From DATBVX01 sp035263105 (GTDB taxonomy: Bacteria; Pseudomonadota; Gammaproteobacteria; Steroidobacterales; Steroidobacteraceae): a stretch of 64,000 bases of DNA. This document shows, piece by piece, positions 24,479 to 33,764 of this stretch; position 1 is the stretch's first letter; each line of letters opens with the position of its first letter. The stretch lies in the NCBI GenBank assembly GCA_035263105.1, contig DATFRO010000093.1:3208-67207 (forward strand), in the 5' to 3' direction. The notes under the pieces are model-generated. The model ran no database searches. It was not told where the DNA came from and was given only the letters and a program-made list of their open reading frames with translations. A program made the translations under genes and the position numbers.

Positions 24479-25813
24479 ATGAATCGCGAAGAGTTCGGCC
24501 GCCGGCGCCGGCAGTTGATGCGCATGATGGGCAAGGATGCGATCGCCATCCTGCCTGCGGCCGCGGTGCGCCATCGCAACAGCGACGTCGAGTACGCCTA
24601 TCGCCAGGACAGCGATTTCTACTACCTCACCGGCTTTCCCGAACCCGAGGCGGTGGCGGTGCTCATCCCCGGTCGCGCGCAGGCGGAGTACGTGCTGTTC
24701 GTGCGCGATCGCGATGCCACGCGCGAGGTGTGGGACGGCAGCCGCGCCGGCCCCGATGGCGCCACGCGTCAGTACGGCGCTGATGATTCCTTCCCGATCG
24801 CCGACATCGACGAGATCCTTCCCGGGCTGCTCGAGCATCGCAGCCGCGTGTACTACGCCATGGGCGTGCATAACGACTTCGATCAACGCGTGGTCGGCTG
24901 GGTCAACAGCCTGCGGGCGCAAGTGCGCCAGAGCGCGCAGACACCGCACGAGTTCATCGCGCTCGATCACCTGCTGCACGACATGCGGTTGTTCAAGAGC
25001 CGCGCGGAGGTGGACACGATGCGCCGTGCCGCGCAGATCGCGGCGCGCGCGCACTTGCGTGCGATGCGCTTCTGCAAGCCAGGCCTGATGGAATACCAGG
25101 TCGAAGCGGAGATCATCCACGAGTTTCGCCGTAATCGCGCCGACACTTCGTACCTGCCGATCGTCGGATCCGGCCGCAACTCCTGCGTGTTGCACTATCG
25201 TGACAACAATTGCGAGCTGAAGGACGGCGACCTGCTGCTGATCGATGCCGGCTGCGAGCTGGATTCGTACGCATCGGACATCACGCGCACACTCCCGGTG
25301 AACGGCCGCTACACGCCGGAGCAGCGTGCGATCTACGAAGTGGTGCTCGATGCGCAGCGCGCCGCGCTCGCCAAGATCCGGCCCGGCAATCACTGGAACG
25401 ACCCGCACGACGCCGCGGTGCGCGCCATCACGCAGGGCCTGGTCAAGCTCGGCATCCTGAAGGGCAAGGTGCCCGCGCTCATTCGCAGCGAAGCCTATCG
25501 GCAATATTTCATGCACCGCACCGGGCACTGGCTCGGCATGGACGTGCACGATGTCGGCGACTACAAGATCGGCGGCGAGTGGCGCGTGTTCGAGCCGGGA
25601 ATGGCGATGACCGTGGAGCCGGGGATCTACGTCCCCGCAGGCAGCAAGGGTGCGGCGCGCCGCTGGTGGAACATCGGTGTGCGCATCGAGGACGACGTCA
25701 CCATCACGCGCACCGGTTGCGAGGTGCTGACGCGCCAGCTGCCGAAGGATCCCGATGAGATCGAACGCCTGATGAATGCGAGCGAGACGCCGGCCCTCAA
25801 GCGTCGGGCGTGA
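24479..25813 (+). CDS. pepP: Xaa-Pro aminopeptidase
   Basis: PepP removes N-terminal residues preceding proline; it is a manganese-dependent cytosolic pita-bread enzyme. The 444-residue length is standard. The N-terminal domain has YRQDSDFYYLTGFPEPEAVAV (42-62). Metal ligands are visible in LLIDAGCELDSYASDITRT (two Asp), HRTGHWLGMDVHD (His), MTVEPGIY (Glu) and IGVRIEDDV (Glu). It lies 6 bases after ygfB, and its stop overlaps the GTG start of ubiH. Confidence 0.97.
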   Translation: MNREEFGRRRRQLMRMMGKDAIAILPAAAVRHRNSDVEYAYRQDSDFYYLTGFPEPEAVAVLIPGRAQAEYVLFVRDRDATREVWDGSRAGPDGATRQYGADDSFPIADIDEILPGLLEHRSRVYYAMGVHNDFDQRVVGWVNSLRAQVRQSAQTPHEFIALDHLLHDMRLFKSRAEVDTMRRAAQIAARAHLRAMRFCKPGLMEYQVEAEIIHEFRRNRADTSYLPIVGSGRNSCVLHYRDNNCELKDGDLLLIDAGCELDSYASDITRTLPVNGRYTPEQRAIYEVVLDAQRAALAKIRPGNHWNDPHDAAVRAITQGLVKLGILKGKVPALIRSEAYRQYFMHRTGHWLGMDVHDVGDYKIGGEWRVFEPGMAMTVEPGIYVPAGSKGAARRWWNIGVRIEDDVTITRTGCEVLTRQLPKDPDEIERLMNASETPALKRRA

Positions 25814-27069
25814 AGAAGGGACTCGGGCGTCAGGCTGGAAGACAGTTGAGTCAAGTGCGCAGCAGTACTTTCGATATCGCAATCGTCGGCGGCGGCATGG
25901 TCGGTGCCAGCCTTGCGGTCGCACTGCGACCCCTCGGCCTGCGGGTTGCACTCATCGAGTCCGTGCCGCTGCGCTCGGACGTGCAGCCGAGCTTCGACGA
26001 TCGCACCACCGCATTGTCGAACGGTAGCCGGCGCATTCTCGCGAGCATGGGCATCTGGCCGGGGCTCGAGCACGAAGCCGCGCCGATTCGCCGCATCCAC
26101 GTCTCGGACCAGGGTCGCTTCGGCTTTGCACGCATCGATGCCCGCGAGGAAGGGGTCGCGGCGCTCGGCTACGTCGCCGCCAACCGCGCGATCGGGGCGG
26201 CACTGTGGAAAGAGTTGCAATCCACCGACGTGGAAGTGCTGTGTCCCGCCCGGGTCGAGCACATCGAGATGGGCTCCGGGCACATGCAGGTGCGGGTGCG
26301 GGCACAGGATGCGGAGCATGAGCTCAGCGCGCGCCTGGTGGTCGCGGCCGATGGGGCGAATTCCGTGGTCCGTCAGCATGCGGGCATCGAGGTCATCTCC
26401 TGGGACTACGAGCAGACCGCGATCATCACCAACGTCGCAACGCAGCGCTTTCACGATCACATCGCCTACGAGCGCTTCACACCGACAGGTCCGCTCGCCG
26501 TCCTGCCACTGCCCGATGGCACCTGCACGGTCGTCTGGACACTCGCACCGGAGCTGGCCGAGGCGACGATGAATCTCGACGACCCGGCCTTCCTCGCGGC
26601 ACTCCAGGCCCGGTTTGGTTTCAGGCTGGGCCGGTTCACGCGCGTGGGCCGGCGGCATGCGTATCCGCTGGTCCTGACGCGGGCCGATGAGCGCATCGGC
26701 GAACGACTCGTGATCATTGGCAACGCCGCGCAGGGCCTGCACCCGATCGCAGGGCAGGGGTTCAATCTCGGCCTGCGCGACGTTGCGGCGCTCGCCGAAG
26801 CGATCGCCGATGCGCGCGAGGATCCCGGTAGTGCGGCGATGCTCGAGCGCTACGATGAGTGGCGGCGTACGGACCGGCGCAGCATCATCGCCTTCACGGA
26901 TGGGCTGGTGCGCCTGTTCGGTAATCCGCTCGCGCCAGTCAAGGCGTTGCGCGACATGGGCCTGCTCCTGTTCGATGTCATGCCGCCGGCGAAGAGTGCG
27001 CTCGCCCTGCTCAGCATGGGCGTTGCGGGACGGCTCCCCAAGCTTTCGCGCGGCATCGCGCTGACATGA
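25810..27069 (+). CDS. ubiH: 2-octaprenyl-6-methoxyphenol hydroxylase UbiH
   Basis: A 419-residue flavoprotein monooxygenase of ubiquinone synthesis. FAD motifs are DIAIVGGGMVGASLAVAL near 20-37 and VVAADGANS near 178. The second FAD motif reads GNAAQGLHPIAGQGFNLGLRD, with Asn and Gln in place of the usual GDAAH; E. coli UbiH has the same GNAAQ form, which separates it from UbiI and UbiF. The start is a GTG overlapping the pepP stop, though a GTG at 25855 just ahead of the Rossmann motif is also possible. The 3' end overlaps the next hydroxylase gene by 4 bases. Confidence 0.95.
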   Translation: MKKGLGRQAGRQLSQVRSSTFDIAIVGGGMVGASLAVALRPLGLRVALIESVPLRSDVQPSFDDRTTALSNGSRRILASMGIWPGLEHEAAPIRRIHVSDQGRFGFARIDAREEGVAALGYVAANRAIGAALWKELQSTDVEVLCPARVEHIEMGSGHMQVRVRAQDAEHELSARLVVAADGANSVVRQHAGIEVISWDYEQTAIITNVATQRFHDHIAYERFTPTGPLAVLPLPDGTCTVVWTLAPELAEATMNLDDPAFLAALQARFGFRLGRFTRVGRRHAYPLVLTRADERIGERLVIIGNAAQGLHPIAGQGFNLGLRDVAALAEAIADAREDPGSAAMLERYDEWRRTDRRSIIAFTDGLVRLFGNPLAPVKALRDMGLLLFDVMPPAKSALALLSMGVAGRLPKLSRGIALT

Positions 27070-28277
27070 AACCCGACACGGACATCATCGTCCTCGGCGG
27101 CGGCATGGCAGGCGCCTGCGCTGCGACCCTGCTGGCGCGGCAGTCACGCACTGTCACCCTGGTCGAAGCGCGGTTGCCGGCGCATGCGCCGAGCGTGGAA
27201 TCGGTGGACCTGCGTGTCTCGGCCATTTCCCGCGCGACCCAGCGGATCCTCACCGCCTGCGGGGCGTGGGAACTGATCGCCGCCGGGCCGATCTGTTCAT
27301 ATGAACGCATGGTGGTTTGGGACGAGGCAGGACGTGCCGGTGATCAAGGATCGATCGAGTTCGACTGCGCGGAGGTCGGCCAGCCCAACCTTGGGCACAT
27401 CGTCGAGAACCGCCGCCTGCAATGGGCACTGCTCGAACAGGCGCGGGCCGCGGGCGCGCGTATCGTCGAGGCGCGAGTCTCCGGGCTGTCCGCCGGGGGC
27501 GGGTCGATGACCGTGGAGCTCGAAAACGGCGAGCGCCTGGGCGCCGCACTGGCGGTCGCGGCGGATGGTGCCGACTCGCCCGCGCGCAAGATGATGCAAA
27601 TTGACGTTCGCGAGGCCGAAGTCCGCCAGCGCGCCGTCGTGTGTCACATCCGCACTGCGCAGCCGCATCGGCATACGGCGTGGCAACGCTTTCTCAGCAC
27701 CGGGCCGATCGCGCTCCTGCCGCTGCACGATGGCCGCTGCTCGATCGTCTGGACCACCACGCCCGACCATGCGAGAGAACTCACGGCGCAATCGGATGGG
27801 GAGTTCTGTCGCGCGGTCGAGGCCGCGAGTGACAGCGTGCTGGGACGCGTCGAGGCTGTGAGCACACGCGCCGACTTTCCGCTGCGCAGCGTGCATGCCG
27901 AATGCTACGCGCTCGAGCGCTTCGCGCTCGTTGGCGACGCCGCCCATGCGGTGCATCCGCTCGCCGGTCAGGGCGTCAACCTCGGCTTTCTCGACTGCGC
28001 GGCTCTCGCGCAGACCCTGGGTGACGCGGATGCGGATCCGGGTGAGTTGCGGTTGCTGCGCCAGTACGAGCGTTGGCGCAAGGGCGAGAACCTGCTGATG
28101 CTGAGTGCGCTCGACGGGCTGAACGGGCTGTTCTCGAATCACAACCCGGTGCTCGGCTTCCTGCGGCGCAATGGCCTGTCACTCGTCGATCGCGTGCGGC
28201 CGCTCAAGAGCCTCTTCATGCGCCGCGCACTGGGACTGGCGGGCGATCTGCCGCAGGTCGCCCTCCTCGATGCGTGA
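27066..28277 (+). CDS. ubiI: UbiI/UbiF-type ubiquinone hydroxylase
   Basis: A second flavin monooxygenase, 403 residues, with IIVLGGGMAGACAATLLARQ (7-26), VDLRVSAISRATQRIL near 49-64, VAADGADSPARKMM near 174-187 and the canonical LVGDAAHAVHPLAGQGVNLGFLD near 291-313. The intact GDAAH and FLD end point to UbiI (C5 hydroxylase); because Coq7 is present for the C6 step, UbiF is less likely. The gene overlaps ubiH at its 5' end and cfa at its 3' end, so five genes from pepP onwards form one coupled operon. Confidence 0.93.
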   Translation: MKPDTDIIVLGGGMAGACAATLLARQSRTVTLVEARLPAHAPSVESVDLRVSAISRATQRILTACGAWELIAAGPICSYERMVVWDEAGRAGDQGSIEFDCAEVGQPNLGHIVENRRLQWALLEQARAAGARIVEARVSGLSAGGGSMTVELENGERLGAALAVAADGADSPARKMMQIDVREAEVRQRAVVCHIRTAQPHRHTAWQRFLSTGPIALLPLHDGRCSIVWTTTPDHARELTAQSDGEFCRAVEAASDSVLGRVEAVSTRADFPLRSVHAECYALERFALVGDAAHAVHPLAGQGVNLGFLDCAALAQTLGDADADPGELRLLRQYERWRKGENLLMLSALDGLNGLFSNHNPVLGFLRRNGLSLVDRVRPLKSLFMRRALGLAGDLPQVALLDA

Positions 28278-29407
28278 GCCGGAAGCGAGGGTTCTTGGAC
28301 AGCTACAGGCGCGCTCTGACGGATCTGCTGGCCCGCGCCGGTATCACGATCGACGGCGATCGCCCGTGGGACATTCGCGTGCGCGATCAGCGGATGTTCC
28401 GTCGCGTCATCGGCGACGGCTCGGTGGGCGCGGGCGAGTCCTACATGGAGGGCTGGTGGGAGTGCGCGCGGCTCGATGAGATGTTGCGCCGGGTATTCGC
28501 GGCCGGCCTCGACACCAAGCTGCCCTCGTGGCGCGACGTACTCGCCGCGCTGCGCTCGCGATTATTCAACGTGCAGTCGCGCCGGCGATCCTTCACCGTG
28601 GGCGAGCGCCATTACGACATCGGCGATGACCTGTACCAGCGCATGCTGGACCGGCGCATGATCTACAGCTGTGCGTATTGGCGTAACGCCACGGAACTCG
28701 ACCAGGCCCAGGAGGCCAAGCTCGACCTCGTATGTCGCAAGCTCGGCCTGGAGCGTGGCATGCGGGTGCTGGACATCGGCTGCGGCTGGGGCGGGGCCGC
28801 GCAGTTCGCTGCCGAGCGCTACGGCGTGAGCGTCAGCGGCATCACGGTCTCGCAGCACCAGGCGCAGATCGCCGCCGAGCGCTGCCGGGGCCTGCCGGTC
28901 AACATCATCCTCGACGACTATCGCAATCTCACCGGGCAGTTCGACCGCATCTTCTCGCTCGGGATGTTCGAGCACGTCGGGCTGCGCAACTACCGCACAT
29001 ATTTCGCCACCGTGCGCCGGCTCCTGGCGAGTGATGGCCTGTTCCTGCTGCACACCATCGGCCGCAACACTTCGGCCGAGTCCAACGATCCGTGGATCGA
29101 GCGCTACATCTTTCCGAACTCGATGCTGCCGTCCATGGCGCAGATCGCCACCGCCAGCGAGGGGCTCTGGGTGACGGAGGATTGGCATGGCTTCGGCACC
29201 TACTACGATCGCACGCTCATGGCCTGGTACGAGAACTTCGAGCGCCGCTGGTCGGAGATCGCGTCGAGCTACGGCGAACGCTTCCATCGCATGTGGCGGT
29301 TCTGGCTGCTGAGCTCGGCAGCCGCGTTTCGCTCCCGGCGCAACCAGCTCTGGCAACTGGTGCTCTCACCCACCGGTGTGCCCGGAGGTTACCGCGAGGT
29401 ACGCTGA
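28274..29407 (+). CDS. cfa: Cyclopropane-fatty-acyl-phospholipid synthase
   Basis: Cfa transfers a methylene group from SAM to cis double bonds of membrane phospholipids. The 377-residue protein shows the N-terminal lipid-binding domain (GDGSVGAGESYMEGWWECARLDEML near 53-77) and the SAM domain with VLDIGCGWGGAAQFAAERYG near 166-185 and FSLGMFEHVGLRNY near 230-243. The start is a GTG overlapping the ubiI stop by 4 bases; a TTG at 28295 preceded by GCGAGGG is an alternative. Finding cfa embedded in the ubiquinone operon is not the E. coli arrangement. Confidence 0.94.
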   Translation: MSRKRGFLDSYRRALTDLLARAGITIDGDRPWDIRVRDQRMFRRVIGDGSVGAGESYMEGWWECARLDEMLRRVFAAGLDTKLPSWRDVLAALRSRLFNVQSRRRSFTVGERHYDIGDDLYQRMLDRRMIYSCAYWRNATELDQAQEAKLDLVCRKLGLERGMRVLDIGCGWGGAAQFAAERYGVSVSGITVSQHQAQIAAERCRGLPVNIILDDYRNLTGQFDRIFSLGMFEHVGLRNYRTYFATVRRLLASDGLFLLHTIGRNTSAESNDPWIERYIFPNSMLPSMAQIATASEGLWVTEDWHGFGTYYDRTLMAWYENFERRWSEIASSYGERFHRMWRFWLLSSAAAFRSRRNQLWQLVLSPTGVPGGYREVR

Positions 29408-31089
29408 TGGAAACCTTCGTCCAGGGCGCTCCGCAGCTGGGTAACCAGTTCCTCGACGACAGGCTTCTGCGCTCGCTGCTGGCACGCCGCCTTCCGGCGC
29501 AGGTGCTGGCCGCGATCGAGCCGGAGCTCGGGCGCGTCGGCGCCCTTGCAGGCGATGAGCTCTACGAGCTGCAGCTGGCCGATCGACTCAACGAGCCGCG
29601 CCTCACGCACTGGGATCCCTGGGGAACACGCATTGATCGCATTGAGCTCACGCCGCTGTGGCGGCGCGCTGAAGCGCTCGCGGTGGAGCTCGGCCTTACG
29701 GCGCTGCCGTACGAGCAGCGATACGGACCTCACTCGCGCACGCACCAGTTCGCGCTGGTGTACCTGTTCCATCCTTCGACCGACATGTACACGTGTCCGC
29801 TCGCGATGACGGACGGCGCGGCGCGCACGCTGATCGAATCCGGGAATGCGGCGCTGATCGAGCGCGCGGTACCGCGCCTGACGAGCCGCGATCCGCAACG
29901 GTTCTGGACCAGCGGTCAATGGATGACGGAGGCGACTGGCGGATCGGATGTTGGCGCGTCACTCACGACAGCCGGCGCGGACAAGGACGGTGGCTGGCGC
30001 CTGTACGGCAAGAAATGGTTCACCTCGGCCGCCACCTCGCAGATGGCGCTGACACTCGCGCGTCCGGATGGGAATACGCCCGGCGGCAGCGGACTCGCGC
30101 TCTTCTACGTCGAGACCCGAGACGCCGCGGGCCGGCTGCAGGGGATCCGGATTGAGCGGCTGAAGGACAAGCTCGGCACACGCAAGGTCCCGACCGCGGA
30201 GTTGACGCTCGATGCGACGCCGGCGCTCGCGGTGGCGGGCACCACGCACGGCACGCGCCACATCGCGCCGATGCTCAGGATCACGCGCGTGTGGAACAGC
30301 GTCTGTGCCTGCGCGTTCATGCGTCGTGGGCTCGCGCTGGCGATCGACTACGCGCGCCGGCGCGAGGCGTTCGGTGCGCCGCTCATCGCTCAGCCGCTGC
30401 ACGCCGACACGCTCGCCGGGCTGCAGGCGGAATTTGCCGGGGCGCTGCTCCTGACCTTCGAGCTTGTGGAGTTGCTTGGCGCGGATGAAGCGCGTGAGCT
30501 GCCCGACGAGGGCCGCCAACTTCTGAGGTTGCTCCTCCCGATCACCAAGCTGGTCACGGGCAAGCAGGTGGTCGCCTGCGTCAGCGAGGTGCTGGAATGC
30601 TTTGGGGGCGCCGGCTACGTCGAGGACACCGGACTCCCGGTGCTGTTGCGCGACAGCCAGGTGCTGCCGATCTGGGAAGGCACGACGAATGTACTGTCGC
30701 TGGATGCGCTGCTGCGCACCGAGCTCCAGGAGGGGCTGCGCGCGCTCGCCGCGCGGGTCGAGAAGGCGCTTGCGAGTGCGCGCGATCCGCGGCTCGAGGA
30801 CCCTGCGGCGGTGGCAAGGCACCTGCTGGAGCGAGCTGTGCGCTGGGCCTCGCTCGCTCGCCAACGCGATGCGGCACAGGCCGATGCGCGGCGCTTCGCC
30901 CTGGTTGCGGGACGTGCGCTCGAGCTCGCGCTGCTCATCGAGCAGGCGCAGTGGTCATTGGAGCAGGAGAGAAATGACAGCGGAATTGCCCTGGCACGGC
31001 GCTTCGCTGCAGTGCCGCTGCCAGCGATCGATTCGGCGCCGCCCGCGGACTCGCGCGCGGCGCTCGCCGGGCTCACGCCCGGTCAGTAA
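29407..31089 (+). CDS. AidB-like acyl-CoA dehydrogenase
   Basis: A 560-residue FAD enzyme of the AidB branch of acyl-CoA dehydrogenases. The long N-terminal domain (about 1-130) and EATGGSDVGASLTTA near 179-193 and YGKKWFTSAATSQMALTLARP near 202-222 match AidB. AidB itself protects against alkylating agents and binds DNA; other members act on acyl thioesters. The 3' part, ECFGGAGYVEDTGLPVLLRDSQVLPIWEGTTNVLSLD, is the typical C-terminal ACAD signature. The ATG overlaps the cfa stop (TGATG). The substrate is unknown. Confidence 0.9.
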   Translation: METFVQGAPQLGNQFLDDRLLRSLLARRLPAQVLAAIEPELGRVGALAGDELYELQLADRLNEPRLTHWDPWGTRIDRIELTPLWRRAEALAVELGLTALPYEQRYGPHSRTHQFALVYLFHPSTDMYTCPLAMTDGAARTLIESGNAALIERAVPRLTSRDPQRFWTSGQWMTEATGGSDVGASLTTAGADKDGGWRLYGKKWFTSAATSQMALTLARPDGNTPGGSGLALFYVETRDAAGRLQGIRIERLKDKLGTRKVPTAELTLDATPALAVAGTTHGTRHIAPMLRITRVWNSVCACAFMRRGLALAIDYARRREAFGAPLIAQPLHADTLAGLQAEFAGALLLTFELVELLGADEARELPDEGRQLLRLLLPITKLVTGKQVVACVSEVLECFGGAGYVEDTGLPVLLRDSQVLPIWEGTTNVLSLDALLRTELQEGLRALAARVEKALASARDPRLEDPAAVARHLLERAVRWASLARQRDAAQADARRFALVAGRALELALLIEQAQWSLEQERNDSGIALARRFAAVPLPAIDSAPPADSRAALAGLTPGQ

Positions 31090-31301
31090 ATCCGGAACAG
31101 GTGAGCTTCCGAGTGATTGTCCTGGAAGTCCGGGAGCAAACGGCGCTCGCGGCCACCAAACAATCCGGAACTCGTCAGCAACGCATCCACTTCGAACGGG
31201 GACAGCATCCGCTCAGTTTCACGGAAGCGCGCGCCCGCGGGTGAAGCTGGACGCAGCTTTTCACCTGCCAGATTCTGTAAAGCCAGGTTCGGGTTGCGCA
31301 T
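31083..31301 (-). CDS. Hypothetical small protein
   Basis: A 72-residue open frame on the opposite strand whose 3' end overlaps the end of the acyl-CoA dehydrogenase gene by 7 bases. The ATG at 31301 has AGGG eight bases upstream; the frame extends to a TTG at 31355. It is basic in the N-terminal half and has no membrane segment or recognised motif. It could be spurious, but the spacer would otherwise be nearly 400 bases long. Confidence 0.4.
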   Translation of the reverse strand: MRNPNLALQNLAGEKLRPASPAGARFRETERMLSPFEVDALLTSSGLFGGRERRLLPDFQDNHSEAHLFRIY

Positions 31302-31463
31302 TACAAGTGCCCTGCCATCGGTCACTGCACACGCTAGCGCCGGCACAAGAGACAAGTGTTGTCTCAGGGCAAGTTTCGACCCCGAAATTGTCGAATTGCG
31401 AGCTGTCTCTCATCGCCGACAGGCATCCGCTATGCTGCGCAACAAAAATGGGGGAGGCGGGCG

Positions 31464-33428
31464 ATGGCGTCAGGCGGGCGGGTGTCGTGGTTGTGCGTGC
31501 TCACGTGCGCTGTGCTGGTGGCATGCAGCGGCGGCGGCAAGGTCGATCACCCGGCCGGACCGGCCACGGAGTGGACCAGCTTTGGCGGCAGCCCGGGCGG
31601 TGGACGCTACTCGCCGGCGAATGAAATCACCCCGCAGAACGTTCACGCGCTCAAGCTCGCCTGGGTTCATCGTTCGGGCGATTTTCGTGGCCCGCCCAAG
31701 GAGGGCGTCGGCGCGATCAACGGTCCTCTGCAGCAGACCGGTTTCGGCGTCACGCCGATCGTCTCCGGTGACACGCTCTATTACTGCACCCCATACAACC
31801 GTGTCTTCGCCCTCGATGCGGCCACTGGCCAGGAGCGCTGGAAGTTCGATCCGCACGTCGACATGAGCCAGGAGAACGTGCCGGTGTGCCGCGGCGTATC
31901 GCTGTGGGTGGGCATTGGAGCGCCGGGCAATTGCGCCAAGCGCATCCTCACCGGCACGCTCGATGCGCGCCTGATCGCGTTGGACGCCGAGAGCGGCGCC
32001 GTGTGCGCCGATTTCGGGAACGGCGGCACCGTCGATCTCAATGTCGGGCTCACACCGCACGGGTCGAAGGAATACAGCGTGACGAGTCCGCCGGCGATTC
32101 TTGGCGATACCGTGATCGTGGGCGCACTGGTGGCCGACAGTTTCCACAAGGGCGCGCCCGCGGGTGTCGTGCGTGCGTTCGATGTACGCACGGGCGCGCT
32201 CAAGTGGGCGTGGAACGCAGTGCCGCCCGGTAAACCCGACAAGAATCCTGACGGCACGTATCGCGCGGGCACGCCCAACGTCTGGTCGATCATCTCGGTC
32301 GATCCCGAACGCAACCTGGTCTTCCTGCCGACGGGTAACGCCGGCAACGACTACTTCGGCGGCGATCGTGAAGGCCTCGACTACTACTCCACTTCAGTGG
32401 TCGCGCTCGACGGCACCAGCGGCAAGGTCATCTGGCACTTCCAGGCCGTGCACCACGACGTCTGGGACTACGACGTCCCGGCGCAACCCACGCTGATCGA
32501 TCTCGAGGTCGGCGGCAGGACGGTTCCCGCGCTCGTCGAAGTGACCAAGATGGGTTACACGTTCGTGCTCAATCGCGAGACCGGCGAGCCGCTCTTTCCC
32601 GTCGAGGAGAAGCCGGCGCCGCAGGATGGCGCCGTGCCGGAGGAACACCTCAGCGCGACACAGCCGATGCCGTCGTTGCCGGCGCCGACGGGCAAGACGC
32701 GATTGACGCCCGAGGACGCGTGGGGTTTCACGTTCTGGGACCGGGCCGCGTGCCGCGACACGATCGCAGCGTTGCACAATGGCGAGATCTATCAACCGCC
32801 CTCGCTCGAAGGCTCGGTCATCTTCCCCTCGACGTTCGGCGGCAACGACTGGGGATCGCCCGCCATCGATCCCGTCAGCAAGCGCATGGTGGTGACGACG
32901 ACGCACATCGCGCTCTCGATCAAGCTGGTGCCGCAAGCGCAATGCGCACCGCTCAACCCCGACCTGCCGCAGACCGGTTCTGCCTATTGCGCCGTGGTCG
33001 TTCCGGTACTCTCGCCGTGGGGTGCGCCGTGCACGCGTCCACCGTGGGCGACACTCGATGCGATCGACCTGGGCAGCGGCAAGATCGCGTGGAGTCATCC
33101 GCTCGGCAGGCTCGGCCCCGCCGCGCATTGGCCGCTGTCGCTGATGCACGGCTCAGCGTTCTCGATCGGCGGTCCGCTCATTACCGCGACCGGTCTCATC
33201 TTCGTCGGCGCAGGCACCGATCCGGCGTTTCGCGCCTACGACCTCAAGACCGGCGAGGCGCTCTGGAAGGCGGTGTTGCCGACGACGGCCAACTCGGTGC
33301 CGATGAGTTATCGCCTCGGCGAGAACGGTCGGCAGTTCGTGGTGGTGGCGGCTGGGGGACACTTCGCGTTGAGCGGCATGGTGCCGGCAGGCGACTACCT
33401 GATGGCGTTCGCACTGCCCGAGCCATGA
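31464..33428 (+). CDS. PQQ-dependent dehydrogenase-like lipoprotein
   Basis: A 654-residue eight-bladed propeller quinoprotein related to membrane glucose dehydrogenase (GcdA). It begins with a signal peptide ending in the lipobox LVAC (about residue 22) and lacks the five N-terminal helices of GcdA, so it is likely lipid-anchored in the periplasm. The propeller starts TEWTSFGGSPGGGRYSPANEIT (34-55), with typical blade motifs GVTPIVSGDTLYYCTPYNRVFALDAATG, YYSTSVVALDGTSGKVIWHFQ and HDVWDYDVPAQPTLIDL. The ATG at 31464 has a GGGAGG ribosome-binding site. The sugar or alcohol substrate is not deducible; no pqq genes are in the window. Confidence 0.9.
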   Translation: MASGGRVSWLCVLTCAVLVACSGGGKVDHPAGPATEWTSFGGSPGGGRYSPANEITPQNVHALKLAWVHRSGDFRGPPKEGVGAINGPLQQTGFGVTPIVSGDTLYYCTPYNRVFALDAATGQERWKFDPHVDMSQENVPVCRGVSLWVGIGAPGNCAKRILTGTLDARLIALDAESGAVCADFGNGGTVDLNVGLTPHGSKEYSVTSPPAILGDTVIVGALVADSFHKGAPAGVVRAFDVRTGALKWAWNAVPPGKPDKNPDGTYRAGTPNVWSIISVDPERNLVFLPTGNAGNDYFGGDREGLDYYSTSVVALDGTSGKVIWHFQAVHHDVWDYDVPAQPTLIDLEVGGRTVPALVEVTKMGYTFVLNRETGEPLFPVEEKPAPQDGAVPEEHLSATQPMPSLPAPTGKTRLTPEDAWGFTFWDRAACRDTIAALHNGEIYQPPSLEGSVIFPSTFGGNDWGSPAIDPVSKRMVVTTTHIALSIKLVPQAQCAPLNPDLPQTGSAYCAVVVPVLSPWGAPCTRPPWATLDAIDLGSGKIAWSHPLGRLGPAAHWPLSLMHGSAFSIGGPLITATGLIFVGAGTDPAFRAYDLKTGEALWKAVLPTTANSVPMSYRLGENGRQFVVVAAGGHFALSGMVPAGDYLMAFALPEP

Positions 33429-33764
33429 TCAGCGCGCCAGCCGGTCGATCTTGGCCGCACAGATGAAATCGTTCTCCGAGAGTCCCTTGATGGCGTGCGT
33501 CGTGAAGCGCACGAAGCAGTAGTTGTAGCTGACCTCGAGATCCGGGTGATGGTCCTCGATGTTGGCGATGTGCGCGAGCGCGTTCACGAAGCTCATGGTG
33601 CGGAAGAAATCCTTGAAGCGGAATTCGCGCCGGATCTGGTGCGCGTCATCGGAGAGCACCCAGCCCGCATCGAGCTTGGCTAGGTACTTGCGCGCCTCGG
33701 CCACGGTGAGCGGGGGAACGCCGCCTTCGCACGGCACGCATTTTCGATCGACGAGCTCGCTCAT
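33429..33764 (-). CDS. phhB: Pterin-4-alpha-carbinolamine dehydratase
   Basis: A 111-residue PCD/DCoH protein that dehydrates 4a-hydroxytetrahydrobiopterin, usually for phenylalanine hydroxylase, which is not in the window; it may instead serve molybdopterin or general pterin recycling. The catalytic motif appears as IEDHHPDLEVSYNYCFVRFTTHAIKGLSENDFICA (roughly 66-100). The ATG at 33764 overlaps the ispG stop by 4 bases, so it is the last gene of an ispG-phhB unit. The stop abuts, with no spacer, the convergent quinoprotein gene. Confidence 0.93.
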   Translation of the reverse strand: MSELVDRKCVPCEGGVPPLTVAEARKYLAKLDAGWVLSDDAHQIRREFRFKDFFRTMSFVNALAHIANIEDHHPDLEVSYNYCFVRFTTHAIKGLSENDFICAAKIDRLAR

